Shown here: piece after piece, positions 28,465 to 40,060 of the stretch
Numbering within the stretch: position 1 is the stretch's first letter
Layout: each line of letters begins with the position of its first letter
Origin: Symsagittifera roscoffensis
Taxonomy: Eukaryota > Xenacoelomorpha > Acoela > Convolutidae
Reading direction: 5' to 3'
Assembly (NCBI RefSeq): GCF_963678635.1
Contig: NC_087063.1
Span: 1,586,073-1,650,072, forward strand
DNA: 64,000 nt
Position numbers and translations under genes: made by a program
The notes under the pieces: generated by a model
What the model saw: the letters and a program-made list of their open reading frames with translations, nothing else
Told to the model about the DNA's origin: nothing
Database searches by the model: none

Positions 28465-28646
28465 TTGTTTTTGATGATCTGCTCATCACTCATTAACTTG
28501 CTTCTGCCCCACCCGTCTTCAACCGTGCTCAGATTCCAGTCGTCCCGCATCCTTTGGCCCTGTTGGGAGGCCACCCCGATGGTCCCCCCTTCCCCTCCCT
28601 CCGCTCCCCCACCACAACTCAGCACCATGAAGTGGGTCCCGGTTAC
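28465..28646 (-). CDS. Exon 7: second MATH domain
   Basis: 182 bases, phase 0 to phase 2. Acceptor CCGATTCAG, donor CAA/GTAATA. Encodes GTHFMVLS, a Gly/Glu-rich loop, then DGWGRSKLMSDEQ, which matches the WGF..F-type motif near the end of MATH domains. The Gly-rich loop (GGGAEGGEGG) is longer than usual for MATH. Confidence 0.75.
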
Positions 28647-29128
28647 CTGAATCGGTGAAACTCGACAAATTATAAGAATTTACCTGTTTTCTACAACTCT
28701 ACAATTCCAAAAGTTTTAAAATGTGACCCAAATTTGGCTCAAATGACATGAAGATGAAATTTCCATAAAACCTTGCCAATATCATGGTTGGTCTATTTCC
28801 TGAATGTTCCATTTGAGTTCTTATATTTTAATTGTTTATTGTTTATTGTTTTCATTTCCGTTCAGAAAGCGCTTTTTTCTCGACATACAACATTTTATAT
28901 GCAGCAGTGAACTGTTGTTTAATTTATCATAAAAGAATGTATAAAACTTCAGTTGTTTTAATTAGTTAACGATTATTTTAAAATTGTTCCTTCTGTCATT
29001 CGAGCCAATTTTTTCTACAAAATAAAAATTGATAAAGTCCTTTAAAAACCATCATACTTGTAAAAAAAACTTAGCTTAACTTAGCTTAATTGCTTGCTAC
29101 TACAATGTTTTTGCTGTACTTAACTGAC
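28647..29128 (-). other. Intron between exons 6 and 7
   Basis: AT-rich, no feature seen. Confidence 0.6.
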
Positions 29129-29299
29129 CAGTTCACAGTTTCCAAACTGGTCTCCATTCACGAGTTTCAACTTGGCCCCCAGATCCCCCGCGGGACTCCT
29201 CCTGTACGTGGCCTCCCAAAGCGCCACTTTGCCACTCGGCAGCTGTTGCGGGAACTGGGCCGCCACCTCGTACTTGGACGACTGAGGGTGCTCCAAGTA
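29129..29299 (-). CDS. Exon 6: second MATH domain
   Basis: 171 bases, exactly 57 codons, phase 0 at both ends. Acceptor TTTTCGATTTCAG, donor CTG/GTCAGT. Encodes YLEHPQSSKYEVAAQFPQQL, then KVALWEATYRR and LGAKLKLVNGDQFG, consistent with beta strands of a MATH fold. GC content is well above the flanking introns, as for the other exons. Confidence 0.75.
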
Positions 29300-30043
29300 C
29301 TGAAATCGAAAACTCAAGGTTTTAATTGTAAGCTTAAAATAATAATAATAAATTGTTTCCCCAGTGAAGTCACTACAAGAACGGAATTGCAAATTAAGAA
29401 TTCTTTTACAAAAACGTCACTTAAGAGAGCGCCATAAGGCTAGGTTAAGTTTGTTTCAGGCTTAATCAGTTTAACCTCAGCAAAGCATTGCGACCCGTAC
29501 ACGATTCCTGAAACCAGATGTAGTCCCGTGGAGATTGTTAATCAATTGATTTTGCAATTATGTTCTGGTGTACTTGGCTTTTTTACGTGCTATTCAGTCT
29601 TATTTGTGAGATATTGTTAAGCATATAATTATGATTAGAAATTACAAACTAGCCCAAAAAGTGCAGAAAAAGTTTTAGGGTCAAACTTCCTGACAAGCGA
29701 CTATTCGTAGCAGGGGCGGATCTAGGATTTTATCGTGGGGGGGGGGGGGGGGTTGTATTTTCAAAAAGTTATAAAACTTTTTTAGGTTGACCAAAATTAT
29801 TTTCCAAGCTCCCCCAAAGCACTAAAAAGATCCTGTTTCATTCACCTGTTAACGATTATCACCTGCTAACAACTGTGTGGAATGCGGTCAAAAAGTAGAA
29901 AGCCAATCGGAGTCGAGATAAGATAACAAGCTTAAAAAAACTTCTTTTCTTGGTTCTGATTGGCTCACGACTTGTCTACTTTATGACCTGTTTAATTTTG
30001 CTACGTAACCCAAGTGTGGCCTCTTGCTACATCTCGGTCTTAC
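29300..30043 (-). other. Intron between exons 5 and 6
   Basis: Contains a G-run at about 29737-29752. No coding segment seen. Confidence 0.6.
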
Positions 30044-30193
30044 GTTTTCTATTCTGTACTGGAAGCAGAACTTGTCCACTGAAGCATGTGTGCTGTACTC
30101 GATCAACTTCTTGTCTCTCTGCAGTTCAGACACCTCGTGATCAATTCTCACTCTCAGTTTAGCCCCAAAAACCACAATATCTTGAGACGACTC
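30044..30193 (-). CDS. Exon 5: end of first MATH, start of second
   Basis: 150 bases, 50 codons, phase 0 at both ends. Acceptor TTGTCTGTTTAG, donor AAC/GTAAGA. Encodes IVVFGAKLRVRID (the last strand of the first MATH domain), a short helix, and DKFCFQYRIEN, the opening strand of the second. Confidence 0.8.
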
Positions 30194-30404
30194 CTAAACA
30201 GACAAAATCATCCACAATAAGTATATTGCAGCTCCAATTTTCTGGAGCATGTTTTGGCCCTAAAAAAAACGTTTCCTTTTTTGTCAGCGCGCTTACACTC
30301 TTACAATTAAAATTGATTGGCGCCGTTAACACTTCTGGAAAAATTTCAGGACTATTAGTCGCCAAAAGGTGCTTGAAGATAATGTGCTACCATGGTGTGC
30401 CTAC

Positions 30405-30566
30405 CTTTGCAAGTGTTTCGTCCAGCAGCTCGTGGGGGAGGAAGCTGTAAGCATTGACCCCGTCCCTCGTCACCCAATCAGAGATGTCTTTGTCTGCATG
30501 CTTCCTGTGCACCTTCAGAACATTCATCTCCCTGTCGTACACTTTGAACTCCACATTGGCCACTAT
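30405..30566 (-). CDS. Exon 4: first MATH domain
   Basis: 162 bases, 54 codons, phase 0 at both ends. Acceptor TTGCTTATGTAG, donor AAG/GTAGGC. Encodes VANVEFKVYDREMNVLK, then the SDWVTRDGVNAYSFLPHELL segment, matching the DWG..F....L signature of MATH domains. Confidence 0.8.
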
Positions 30567-30642
30567 CTACATAAGCAATAAGCATAAAATAACACCATCA
30601 TCAAGCAACATCCTTTTCGGACCTTTTTAACTGTATCCTTCT

Positions 30643-30770
30643 TTTGCAAAAGGGGTAGATTCGTTACTAGGTACAAACTTCTCATATGCTCAACCGTTGA
30701 TTTATTTCTTTATAGTGGCATAGTTGATGCTAGGTACCCGAGGGGAGATATAGTTAGAGAGATCCTCCTT
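30643..30770. repeat. Intronic direct repeat, copy 1
   Basis: Matches 31463-31606 (TTGCAAAAGGGGNAGATTCGTTAC ... GTACCCNAGNGG ... GAGATCC), in the same direction on either side of exon 3. Confidence 0.65.
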
Positions 30771-30822
30771 TCAGATTGCTGAATTTTTCCTGGTTTGGCA
30801 ATAAACTTGAGTTTGGCTTAAC

Positions 30823-30959
30823 CTTGAGGCCATTTGATCGGAATTGGTCGAAGTTTCTCAGTCGGATGAACAAAGCGAGGTGCTTGTCAGAAGCAGAGAC
30901 GTTTATATTACACGGCAGGACTCCCCAACTCCACTCAGCATCCGGCGCACCCTCCACGC
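30823..30959 (-). CDS. Exon 3: first MATH domain
   Basis: 137 bases, entering with two bases of a codon and leaving in phase 0. Acceptor GGGGCTGACTTTTAG, donor AAG/GTTAAG. Encodes AEWSWGVLPCNINV, then DKHLALFIRLRNFDQF, the W.L.V.P and YLSLFL-type strands typical of MATH. Confidence 0.8.
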
Positions 30960-31662
30960 CTAAAAGTCAGCCCCAATTTTTCACACTATCTGACATTTTG
31001 GTGGTAATTAAACCAGCCGACGTATAAACCAGCCACAAAAACGTTAGTGTTATGTAATAGTTATGTAACGATAATGTAACAGTTACGAAAGTTATGCAAT
31101 TTCCTTCGTATAATGTAACTTTTCGGCTGGCTTATATACTGCGCGCATTTTAAGTTGCTTTATGCTTCGTCTGGTTTATTTACTCTAGAATTTTTTTTGG
31201 CCAGCAATGGGCTTCAAAATCTAATATCGGAGGTCGCTGAGCGGCAGGGTACAATAACTAGTTTACAAGAAGACAAAAAGTTCAAATAATTTTCTTATCT
31301 TAAAACATAAATTTAACCTTTGAACTACACCAAAAGAGTCTAGGAGCTGTAGCTTATCGAACTTAGGGCTAGTTTGTCAGCAGTGAGACGAAAAGTCTAA
31401 TTTATCGACAATTTGTAAACGGCAATTGTTGGATCGCTTTAACTAACCCCCCCCCCCTCCCAATTTGCAAAAGGGGGAGATTCGTTACTTGGGACAAGTT
31501 TTACATATGCTTAAACGTTGAGTTATTTTTTTATAGGGGTTGGCAATTTATTACTACAGGTACCCTAGAGGGGGAGGGTGGAGAAATAGTTACAGAGATC
31601 CGCGACTACTTGTAACACTTAGAAAAGTGATCAATTTTGCATGGCGTGGTCGCGATACTCGC
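30960..31662 (-). other. Intron between exons 2 and 3
   Basis: Begins with a GC donor (see exon 2). It contains copy 2 of the intronic direct repeat (31463-31606) and a region (about 31008-31190) with repeated GTTATGTAAC and AACCAGCC/GGCTGG inverted blocks that may be a small foldback element. Confidence 0.55.
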
Positions 31663-31788
31663 CTGACATGGTTCGGAAGAAGGGGGCCAGGAATCCGAGG
31701 CCTTTGGGTAGGTGCCGGATGTTGGAGAACTGCTCTATGGTCCAGAGGTACTCGTACTCACGGTAGAAAGCACTGGCTTCCTTGGAAG
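31663..31788 (-). CDS. Exon 2: first MATH domain start
   Basis: 126 bases. Acceptor TTTTTGACAG, completing an Ala codon with exon 1. Encodes YEYLWTIEQFSN, the hallmark first strand of MATH domains (W.I..FS), and GFLAPFFRTMS. The 3' end fits a GC-type donor, CAG/GCGAGT: it yields phase 1, which exon 3 needs. The nearest GT (GCGA/GTATCG) would leave the wrong phase. Confidence 0.7.
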
Positions 31789-32194
31789 CTGTCAAAAATG
31801 AAGAATGCCAGAGATACAAAATTTAAACAATTAAGATATATTCAACCTATGTGAGTTATCAATCTGAGCGCATTACCTTAAGCGGAGAAGAATAAAACAA
31901 GATTGAACATCTTTTTACAATTAGCTCTGAAAGAAGTTATCTGATAATTTAGCAAATAACACAACTTTTCCGAAATATTCAAAAATGTTACATAAAAATA
32001 AGAAATGATATGTAGCATAAGAGTTCGTTAAAAAACAATCGCTCAAAAACCGAGCTTTTTTAAAGAACAGAACTGTTCAAAAACTGCTTAAACCGCTCAC
32101 TTAGATCAAAATTTTGAGCGTCGTTTTTTTAATACAACTCAAACCGTTCGAAATTGATTTTAAACTTGGGGTGTGAAAATGCTTCCCGAGTTAC
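31789..32194 (-). other. Intron between exons 1 and 2
   Basis: AT-rich, nothing recognised. Confidence 0.6.
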
Positions 32195-32410
32195 CTTCAG
32201 GCGCTTCATGGTCGTTAATTTCGGCGACCGAACTCATCAGCGCATCTTTCTTTCCGCTCTTCACACACTTGTCACAGATGAGCATGAGATGGTCTTTCAA
32301 AGAGGGCTCGGCCGCCAATGCAGCCGCCATTTTGTCAGACAGGGACACTTCAGCCCCGCAGCCGATGATGCACGCTATGCTGGTGGACACCATACTTATG
32401 ATGTCAGTGA
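32195..32410 (-). CDS. Exon 1 seen: helical N-terminal segment
   Basis: 216 bases, entering with two bases of a codon, so at least one more exon lies upstream. Acceptor ATGTTTTTCTTTCAG, donor GAAG/GTAACT. Encodes an apparently helical segment (DIISMVSTSIACIIGCGAEV, then DKMAAALAAEPSLKDHLMLI) and CDKCVKSGKKDALMSS. No domain recognised. The CDKC could be half of a metal site. Confidence 0.7.
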
Positions 32411-33199
32411 CTGAAAGAAAAACATGCGTCACTTATTTTCATCTCTCTGTTTTGCAGCTCTGGTGAAGCCATTTGAAACGAAAAACAAGACAACTCATAT
32501 CAGGGCAAAGCATCGAATGCTCCAATTGCCATTCAGAGATGATGAAAAAATGTTGGTTTTTAAATGTTCAAAAAAAATTTAAAAATTGACCTTCTTTTCA
32601 TTTGTTTTTTTTTTAATACCACATTATGTAATTTAAAAAATAATAATTATGCATGTTAACCCAATAATGCGAAAAATTCAACAATGATTTAACTTGGCTC
32701 TTGTAGTTTATTGACAAACTATGTCAAGCGAATGAAAATACGACATTTTTAAAGAGTTCTTTGTGGGTTATCAACAGCTAATTATCTCAGATAATGTTTA
32801 AAGTTCTCGTAAAAATTGATAGTTAAAAAAAATTGTCTAAAAAAAGATAGACTCGCCCCTTTCTTCAATTTCGGAACAAAAAAGGATAAATATTTTTCTA
32901 TGCTTGAAATGTTTTGTGCTGAAGATATTTCAATACTATGGATTGGAGTATCTCGAATGGTTTTCACAGTCATTTTTTTAAAAAGTTTTGGATCATTGAA
33001 TTGGATTCTTGTTGTGTAAAAAATCAATTTTCAGACAATGTATATTAACTGCAATTTCTGTAGCATATTAATGAATCTGAACCAATATAACTGAAAAAAT
33101 ATGAGGTTTTGACTGTATAAAACCGAAGAGTGTATACAACGTAAGTTTGCCCATATCAGAGCGCAGCTCTAGATTTAGGGAATGCTTGTCAAAGCCCTT
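32411..33199. other. Upstream intron, non-coding
   Basis: AT-rich. Holds a degraded copy of the ACAAGACNNCTC-type dispersed repeat near 32487. The missing first exons of the MATH-TIR gene were not found here or further right. Confidence 0.5.
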
Positions 33200-34650
33200 T
33201 CGCTCTCTATTAACGACACCACAGAGTGGTGCCTTGGGTAGTGAATGCAGCGGGGCTACCAAGGTTCAGTACGGTTTATAATTCGGAAAAAATTAAATTG
33301 GTGGCAAATATTCTGTACTGTGTTATGTTGCTTGCCCCCTTTTCTTTGTCACTGCTCTTACTGCTGTATCGTTTGCACTCGGAACCGCAAGAATTTCTTA
33401 TAGTAACTAGTTTCCGATAATTATAAGTCTATAATTATCATCGAACTAACGATGATAACCGACCTTTTTCTGGCTTTGTAATAGCGCTCAGCCTTAACGT
33501 AGCCTGCAGATAAATTTTTCTTTAAGTTTTTGTTTTAATTTTAATTTTGATTAATAGTTAAGATCGTCCCTACAATTCCTTACTTTTACTTTGGTATTCT
33601 TCCGCTAAGTTCTAACCGGAATTCCCCTGGCGACACTAGTTTTGAATTTCAAATTAATTATAGTTGTCTTCAACTAAATGGCGCATACATCAAGTCCATT
33701 TTTATCTTTTAACCAAGTTAAGATTATTGAACAACTTCCCAAGGACTTCATTCAATTATCCCGCTAGTGGTCCGACCTTCTAGAATTAGGCCTCCTCTCT
33801 TTCAAATGTAACTTCCGCATTTCAAGCTTTTAAAATTCCCATCTATACTTTTTTCTATCTTGAGTTTCTAGCTGCCAGAAGAGATTAGTTTGTTTGTTAG
33901 GGAACTTGTTGCCACCTCAGTGGAGCTTAAAATGGATACCATACAGTCATACCCTTTATAAGCCATATTATTGATAAACCTATATACTATATGAAGTCAA
34001 CTATTAATTAACTACACACCTATACACTCAAATTATTGACGCGTTCCTGGGGTACCACTTTTTCTGTAGTCTAATTGATTTTCAGTCAAAAGCTCAGCTA
34101 TCATAGCTAAGTTCAATCCAATAATTGCCTAGTATCCTATCCAATAATTGCCTAGTCTCCTCTATTTCAATTCATTACTTCAACGTTATGGCTCCGCAGC
34201 TACATTTCTTTAGCTTCTGTTAATTCTGGGGTCTTCTATACACTTTTGGGTCCTAACACCTAAAGATGTTCTAACACCTAACACCTTTTGGGTCCTAACA
34301 CCAAAAGATTATCCAAAAGTCACCCGGAGTCACCACGGGTCAATCTTGGTTATTCGTGGTGAGCATCTTATGGGGGTTCTATCTATCAAGTTTCATCCAT
34401 GTACCTACAGTACTTCCCAATTTAATCCGTTTTTAAGGTCCACTTTCAAATTTTCCGGGAAACGGCTATTAGCATCGTAAAGAGTCGTAGTAGGAATTTT
34501 ATTGTCTTTTTTCGGGATAGTCTTTAAGGTCTACCTCCGTAAACACATATAACTTTGGTCATTTATTGCGTGAATTGCCTATTTCTTGGGAAATGAGAGT
34601 TTTTCGCAAGTGCTATTATTTTTACCGTCCGATGATTTGAACCTGCAAAC
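33200..34650 (-). mobile_element. Old LTR copy, reversed (family of the 46.4 kb element)
   Basis: Minus-strand matches to the long LTR include its end (near 33250-33400: GCGGGGC, CAGTACNGTTTATAAT and TTGGTGGC), its middle (CCTTCTAG near 33775) and its start side (GTTTCATCCATG...TTTTTAAGGTCCA near 34390). The order is preserved, so this is one almost full-length, heavily decayed LTR. No internal region adjoins it. Confidence 0.7.
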
Positions 34651-36594
34651 AAAGTTTCGGGTTTGATCCAACCATACCCAAGCGACGCGAAAGTTACTCT
34701 TTTGAAATCGACAACCTAACCGTGTGGAAGCGTTTCTTGTTCTTTTTTTGTTGAGAAATTATCGTCCGTCGAAGTCCAGGACGTTGCCGTTTTTTGCAAA
34801 ATTTTTACCTCTATTTTGGATAAATATGACAAGAACTGTGTCAGTTTCGGACTTAATTTGCATTGTATAAGTTTCAAAAAATACTTGTTGGTTTGAGCGT
34901 CCAAATAAAATATCGACAATCTCGTATTCTACTGTAATGTAACCGTGGTTTATTAGCGCTTTTAATCCCATATTATAACTTCGAAGTCCACATTTTGATT
35001 ATTCTGATTTTAAACTAGGGCTAGTAATCACTCCACTGAGCTTATAAAATAGCGTAGCACACAATTTCATCCCTATAGAAACATTAGGCAATGCTATCTA
35101 AGACGAATCTGCAGTTAGTAGAGTTTACATTGTCTCCAACTCTGCAGATGTCATAGAGATTTCGACTGCCTTTTAACATAATCGAATTAAAGGTCTCAGA
35201 CTTTTTAACCGATGTTCCCCTCAGATGCTCTGCTAAGTAGAAAAGAAATACTTGACCATTTACTTTCTAATATGACCCAAAATTGCTTTACATATGACCC
35301 AAAACTACAATATAGGTTCTCAACCTGCCTCTTTGTTAAAAAAGTATTCTACAACCGTTCAAGCGCAATCAAGGAAACATTATATACGCATTCTGGTTTT
35401 CTACAAGCCCTGCAGTCAATTTTAATTGTTCCAACTTTGGAACGAAATGACGCAAAATTTGAGCTTGGCTTGAAGTTCTTTTTAGCTTCAGTCATTTTCC
35501 GATTTTTCAACTAAGGATTATCGGAAATTTCGAAAACCAATGCCAAAGATATTGTTGTCCTAGTCTTTAAATCATTAGGATAGTGCAACCAAAAAAATTT
35601 CAAGACTTTGTTCATGATTTGGCCAATTCGAGATAAGTAACATACAACCCATTATTTTCGGAATGCACATCTTGCAAGCAAATTATCTTTAAAGAAATTG
35701 AGTAAAAAATATGAATTAATCTTGTTTTTGTGAAAAATTAATCCAAAAAAATAAGAATGATGCCGTTTCTCGCAAGATTTGCATTCCATTCGCAAGGAAA
35801 GGCAAAATTTTGCATTCTGCTAAAAACTTTCAGAACTAATTTTTGCAGCGCTCCTTGAATTTTTTTTTCAAGCAGATACTGAGCAAAAACTCATACGTTG
35901 CTTGATTATGCTTCCCCAATGGCAAACGCTTGCAAAACTAAGCTGAACAAACGCTTAGAAAAGCATTTTTTGAAAGTTGTTATTAATCATAACATATTTT
36001 TTTATGTTTTTAAAGAAACGGAATTTCAGCAAAAGACTTGCAGATAAAATTGCAAGATTTGCATTCTCCACAAGACCCATACAAAAAAGTAAAACTCAAA
36101 GTTTATAGAGATTCTTGTTGATTCAGTTTTTTCCGTATATTCCACCTATAAAAACCTTTGATAGCATAGAAATATTTTGATTTAACATTACGAGGCCAAA
36201 TTTTGCACTGGATTGGCGCTCAATTTGGTGTCCGTATGTTCCTGGATTCCAGAGACAAATGTTTAAACTTGACAAAATTTTGCCGGACCCATCAAAGGAA
36301 ATTCAAGAACAAAAGAAAATCAAATAGAGCGTCCTTATTGCCGAATCAGCTTACAATGCACAAAAAGCACAGTTTGGCCTCGTAATGAAATTTTATCTTG
36401 CTGAACGTAAATCTTGCAAGATAAAAATACATGAAAAAATTTGCAGTCTAAGTACACTGGGAAATATAGTCCTTAATTTGATGAATAAGCCTTGAAATAA
36501 ATCATTTCAAAACGAGTTGAAGCCACTTGTGATTATCAAACGCTGAAACATAAAATAAGAGTTGACATAGCATAGCGTCTATAGTAATTTAAAA

Positions 36595-37140
36595 AACTGA
36601 ACAAGACTGCTCGTATCAAGGCGAAGCCCTGAATGTTCCGACTGCCTTTTAAGGTTTATGGAGCAGTAATCACATTAAAAAATTCAATGAAATAAAACAA
36701 AATCAAAAAAAATTTCTAAAATTTGAAATTTTTTAAGAAAAACATCCCCCCACACGCAATACAAAGTACAAAAAGATAGATTTCGCTCCTTGTAACAAAC
36801 CAATTATTGTAAATAAGCTTTTTTTAAACCAATTTGGAACGATTTCTAAGACGGATTAACTCTCCGCTTACGCGTTAATAGCGCGAAATATATCGCGCGT
36901 TAATTGTCCCAAATTGGCCAAAATGGCAATCTTTAAATCCCCGTAACCTTACAAAAAATGATCATAGGTGAAATATCTTTTCAAATTTGAGCTCAAGACA
37001 ACATTACCTTTCGATTGATGTAAAAAAAATTTCGTCAAAAATGGCTATTTAAAAAGTCGAAATTTGTCTGAAGAAAAAAAAACCCACCCCGAGCACAAAT
37101 ATTCCGTTACTTTCGTATCGAAAGTCGGAACAAAAAGCCA
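36595..37140 (+). repeat. Uninterrupted relative of the provirus target repeat
   Basis: Its left part matches 5340-5420 and its right part (from about 36930) matches 24418-24600. It also contains an inverted pair around GCGCGAAATATATCGCGCGTTAA. It acts as an empty-site relative for the insertion. Confidence 0.6.
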
Positions 37141-39459
37141 GTTTCGTCATTATTTATGGAAACTTGAACATTTTTCAGTAAAATTGAAAACTAGTTCATA
37201 GACATTAAAGGATATTCAGAATGTTCAATGATTGAATCTTATAAGAGCAGTTTGTTCTGAATATTTGGCGCTAATTTGTTTTTACAGAGGGCCCGAGCAC
37301 TAACAAATACTTCATAGTGAGTTATCATTTTATATGGAACGGTTACTTTAAATTTTTGTGCTCAATCTATCTAAAGACTAACAAAGATGATTTGAGCATC
37401 ATTAAAAGTGGGCTCATTGCTTTTATAGGTTAATTTTAGTCTCTGAAAGCGTTCAATGGAAACATTGTCTTCGCTCGTTAGCCGGCGCATGCTTTTTTGA
37501 ATACTCTCAAGCCCTAGCTGTCAAAGTTTTTTGCGCCACCCATGTGATTTTTGGTTCAAAAAATCTGTTTTTGGTTTTTTTATATAATTTTTTTACTGCT
37601 CTAATGCGTTTATTTGTCCCTTTAAATCAATGATTATATGTACCGACTTTTTCTGGGTTGGTGAAATACACCAACTGAAACATTTGGCGTCCAACTCGGA
37701 CCAGAATCGCACACCCCTTCCTTGCGTTTTGTCTTCGACATATCTTATTAACCCCCACCCCCTCCCAAGTAGACCAAGTTAAGATCCCCCCAGCATTCAA
37801 TTTAAACTATATTTGCTGAGCGCTGCGAGTAAAATGTTCTGATTGGCTGAAAGTTTAAACTCAGAACCAAGTTAACATACTTACCCGTAAACGGCTTTCG
37901 GGGGGGGGGGGAGGAGGGGGAGGGAGGATGTTAATTTAGTCCATAAAGTAAGTTGGACATTTCCCTCACCTTTAGTTGATATTCCGAACAACAGTAATCA
38001 AATAAACGCAGAGAGTTTACGAGGTTTATTAGGTATATATGCCAAATGAATTTGACGATATTATTTCGTCAACCCCAGGCAAACAAAAGACACTCTGAAA
38101 GCCACGCAGTTCAACGTTTATCGCCTGGTTCCTGGTTTACCAACATAACTTGGTATCGTGACGTCTCACTTTATAGTATCATTATGTATAATTTTTGTAG
38201 TGGACCATTATGTAGAATTTTTAGTAAATAGCCCACAAATTTGTTCAAACTTGGGTATAACTGTATACAAAAATAGAGGATCCCGATATCAGTCATGCAC
38301 CGACCTATAATGGATGAAACTGAAGACTGATTACAAATCCAGACACGACCGGAAAAGTTTTTAAAAAGTACTTTAAACAGACTCAACCGGAATGAAAACC
38401 CAAAAATGATACCCAATTACAATCTGCAGAGTTGTACTTGATCGATACTTTACTATATGAAATATAAAGTAGATACTATGTTTGATGGAGCAATAATGAT
38501 AGTCTCAAAACATGATCTAAATTTCATTTAGAGCGCAGTTATAGATTCAATTGAAGCTGAAATAAAGGGCACTGAATCAAAAGTTTAGTCCATAGCTCCT
38601 GCTTACTGACTTCATCCTACAAAAGTGACTCAAGCAAAAAATCAAAAGAATGTTCCTAATATGTACATAGAAGTATTTTAAATTATATAACTTTTAACTA
38701 AAAAAACCTTTCATCATTTAAAGCTTCAAAGGAAAAACGTAGCATTTAGTTTTTTGAACATACAAACAACTTTTATTGCTACTTTTAATCCAAAAAAATA
38801 TTTAAGAAATTTTTTAACTCACAAATTTAGGTAACTCCCTTTTTATGAAAAAATTTGGGAACATTTTTTTCAAATTCAATATTCGACTTCTCGGGCCTGA
38901 ACTATTTGAACTGTTCTTAAAATAGCGGTCGACTTACCAGGCTCTTTAATAGAATAAAGCAAGGCCGTAAAACACCCTGTGTTTTTCTCAATGAAAATTG
39001 ATTTATGGAGGTTTACTGACCGCCGAATGGAATTTACTCCAGCGCTATCAGTCAAAATTGTAACAGTTGCTGTAATGTATAAATGGTTAGAAATGGTAGG
39101 AAATATTGCAGCTATAGCTAACTCCTGAAATTTGGTGAAAGCTGAACTGTGGTCTTATACCATGCTAACGGTAGAGAAAAGAATACACTCAGTCTAATAT
39201 TTCCTCTCTCGTTCTCTTTTTTTTCGTTAGCATTGGGGAAAGATTTTCCATTTTGCATGGGGAATACAGCTATGACATGGGTTAACGTTTCCTTTGCACC
39301 TCGTTAATGAATGTTTGCCCAGTTGGAAAATCCGACACATTGTCTTCAAAGTCACACACTCGTTTATTTTTCAGACACAAGAAATGGTTGCTTTGATAAA
39401 CGGGCAAAAGCAACAGAGTTTAATTTTGAGCTAAGAGTTTTAACTCAAACCAAAAAAGA

Positions 39460-40060
39460 ATGACAACAAGGATAACGGGTTACTGTGCAAGTAGCGCAGT
39501 AGTACAGAATGTTCAGACCATAGTTTTAAAAGTTCGAAAAAAGTTTTTCAAATTAGTGTCGTTTTTTCTGCGTGGCGTGATAAAAGGATCTGAACGAAAA
39601 ACTAGAACTTAGTCATAGCCGACAGTCAGAGTACAAAACAAAAAAAATACTAGAAAAACGAAAAAAATCGAAAAAAATTCAAAAAATGTTCAATTGTTTT
39701 TGATGTTTCGATTATTTTCATGATAAATTTTCATGATAAATTCAAAAGTTTTTGATTCCTAAGAGGGCACTGAAAATTTCAAAAATTGACGTTTTTTGCG
39801 TAAAATTGAAATTTTAGTGCTTAAATTAAGTTTAAATAGGCGAATGTGAAACTGCTCAATCTCTCGAAATTCGACGAAAAATCAAACATTTCGAACCGGT
39901 TTTCTCAACTCTGGCGAAAACTTTTTGGACGAACTAGATTGTTGTTCAAAGCACGACTTAAAGGGCTTTAATATGATATATCATTTGACCCTTTCCGATG
40001 ATTATTTGTGGAACCTGGTTTTGCTTGAAAAAAAAAATAAAAAAAAAACTAAAACAATCG
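39460..40060 (+). repeat. Dispersed repeat family, rotated copy
   Basis: Shares with 27000-28100 the block CAAGGATARCSGGTTWCTGTGC and the CGAACCGGTTTTCTC...AAGGGCTTTAATATGATATAT block, but in the opposite order. Confidence 0.6.

Larger units (their letters stand above)
4417..32410 (-). other. Host gene: MATH-MATH-TIR protein (nine exons seen)
   Basis: A spliced gene rebuilt from nine minus-strand exons, from 32410 to the stop at 4417. Every junction agrees in phase and the joined product is about 566 residues, with the 5' end missing. Order: helical segment (residues 1-72), first MATH domain (about 85-250), second MATH domain (about 255-410), Gly/Lys linker, TIR domain (about 430-566). MATH domains bind partner proteins in TRAF-like scaffolds. 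TIR domains either assemble signalling complexes or cleave NAD. The combination suggests an innate immune or cell-death adaptor (inference). The last intron is swollen to 20 kb by an antisense retrovirus-like element. No start codon or first exon was found upstream of 32410. Confidence 0.75.

Noticed and set aside
29737..29752. G-run and other C or G runs (4844, 31447, 37903) as regulatory G-quadruplexes
   Set aside because: Single homopolymer runs with no spaced G-tracts; more likely simple slippage.
34716..34971. Minus-strand 70-codon frame that could be an upstream exon of the MATH-TIR gene
   Set aside because: No acceptor or donor giving the phase needed to enter 32410, and composition like the AT-rich surroundings.
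35212..35514. 100-codon plus-strand open frame
   Set aside because: No recognisable domain; typical length for chance in this stretch.
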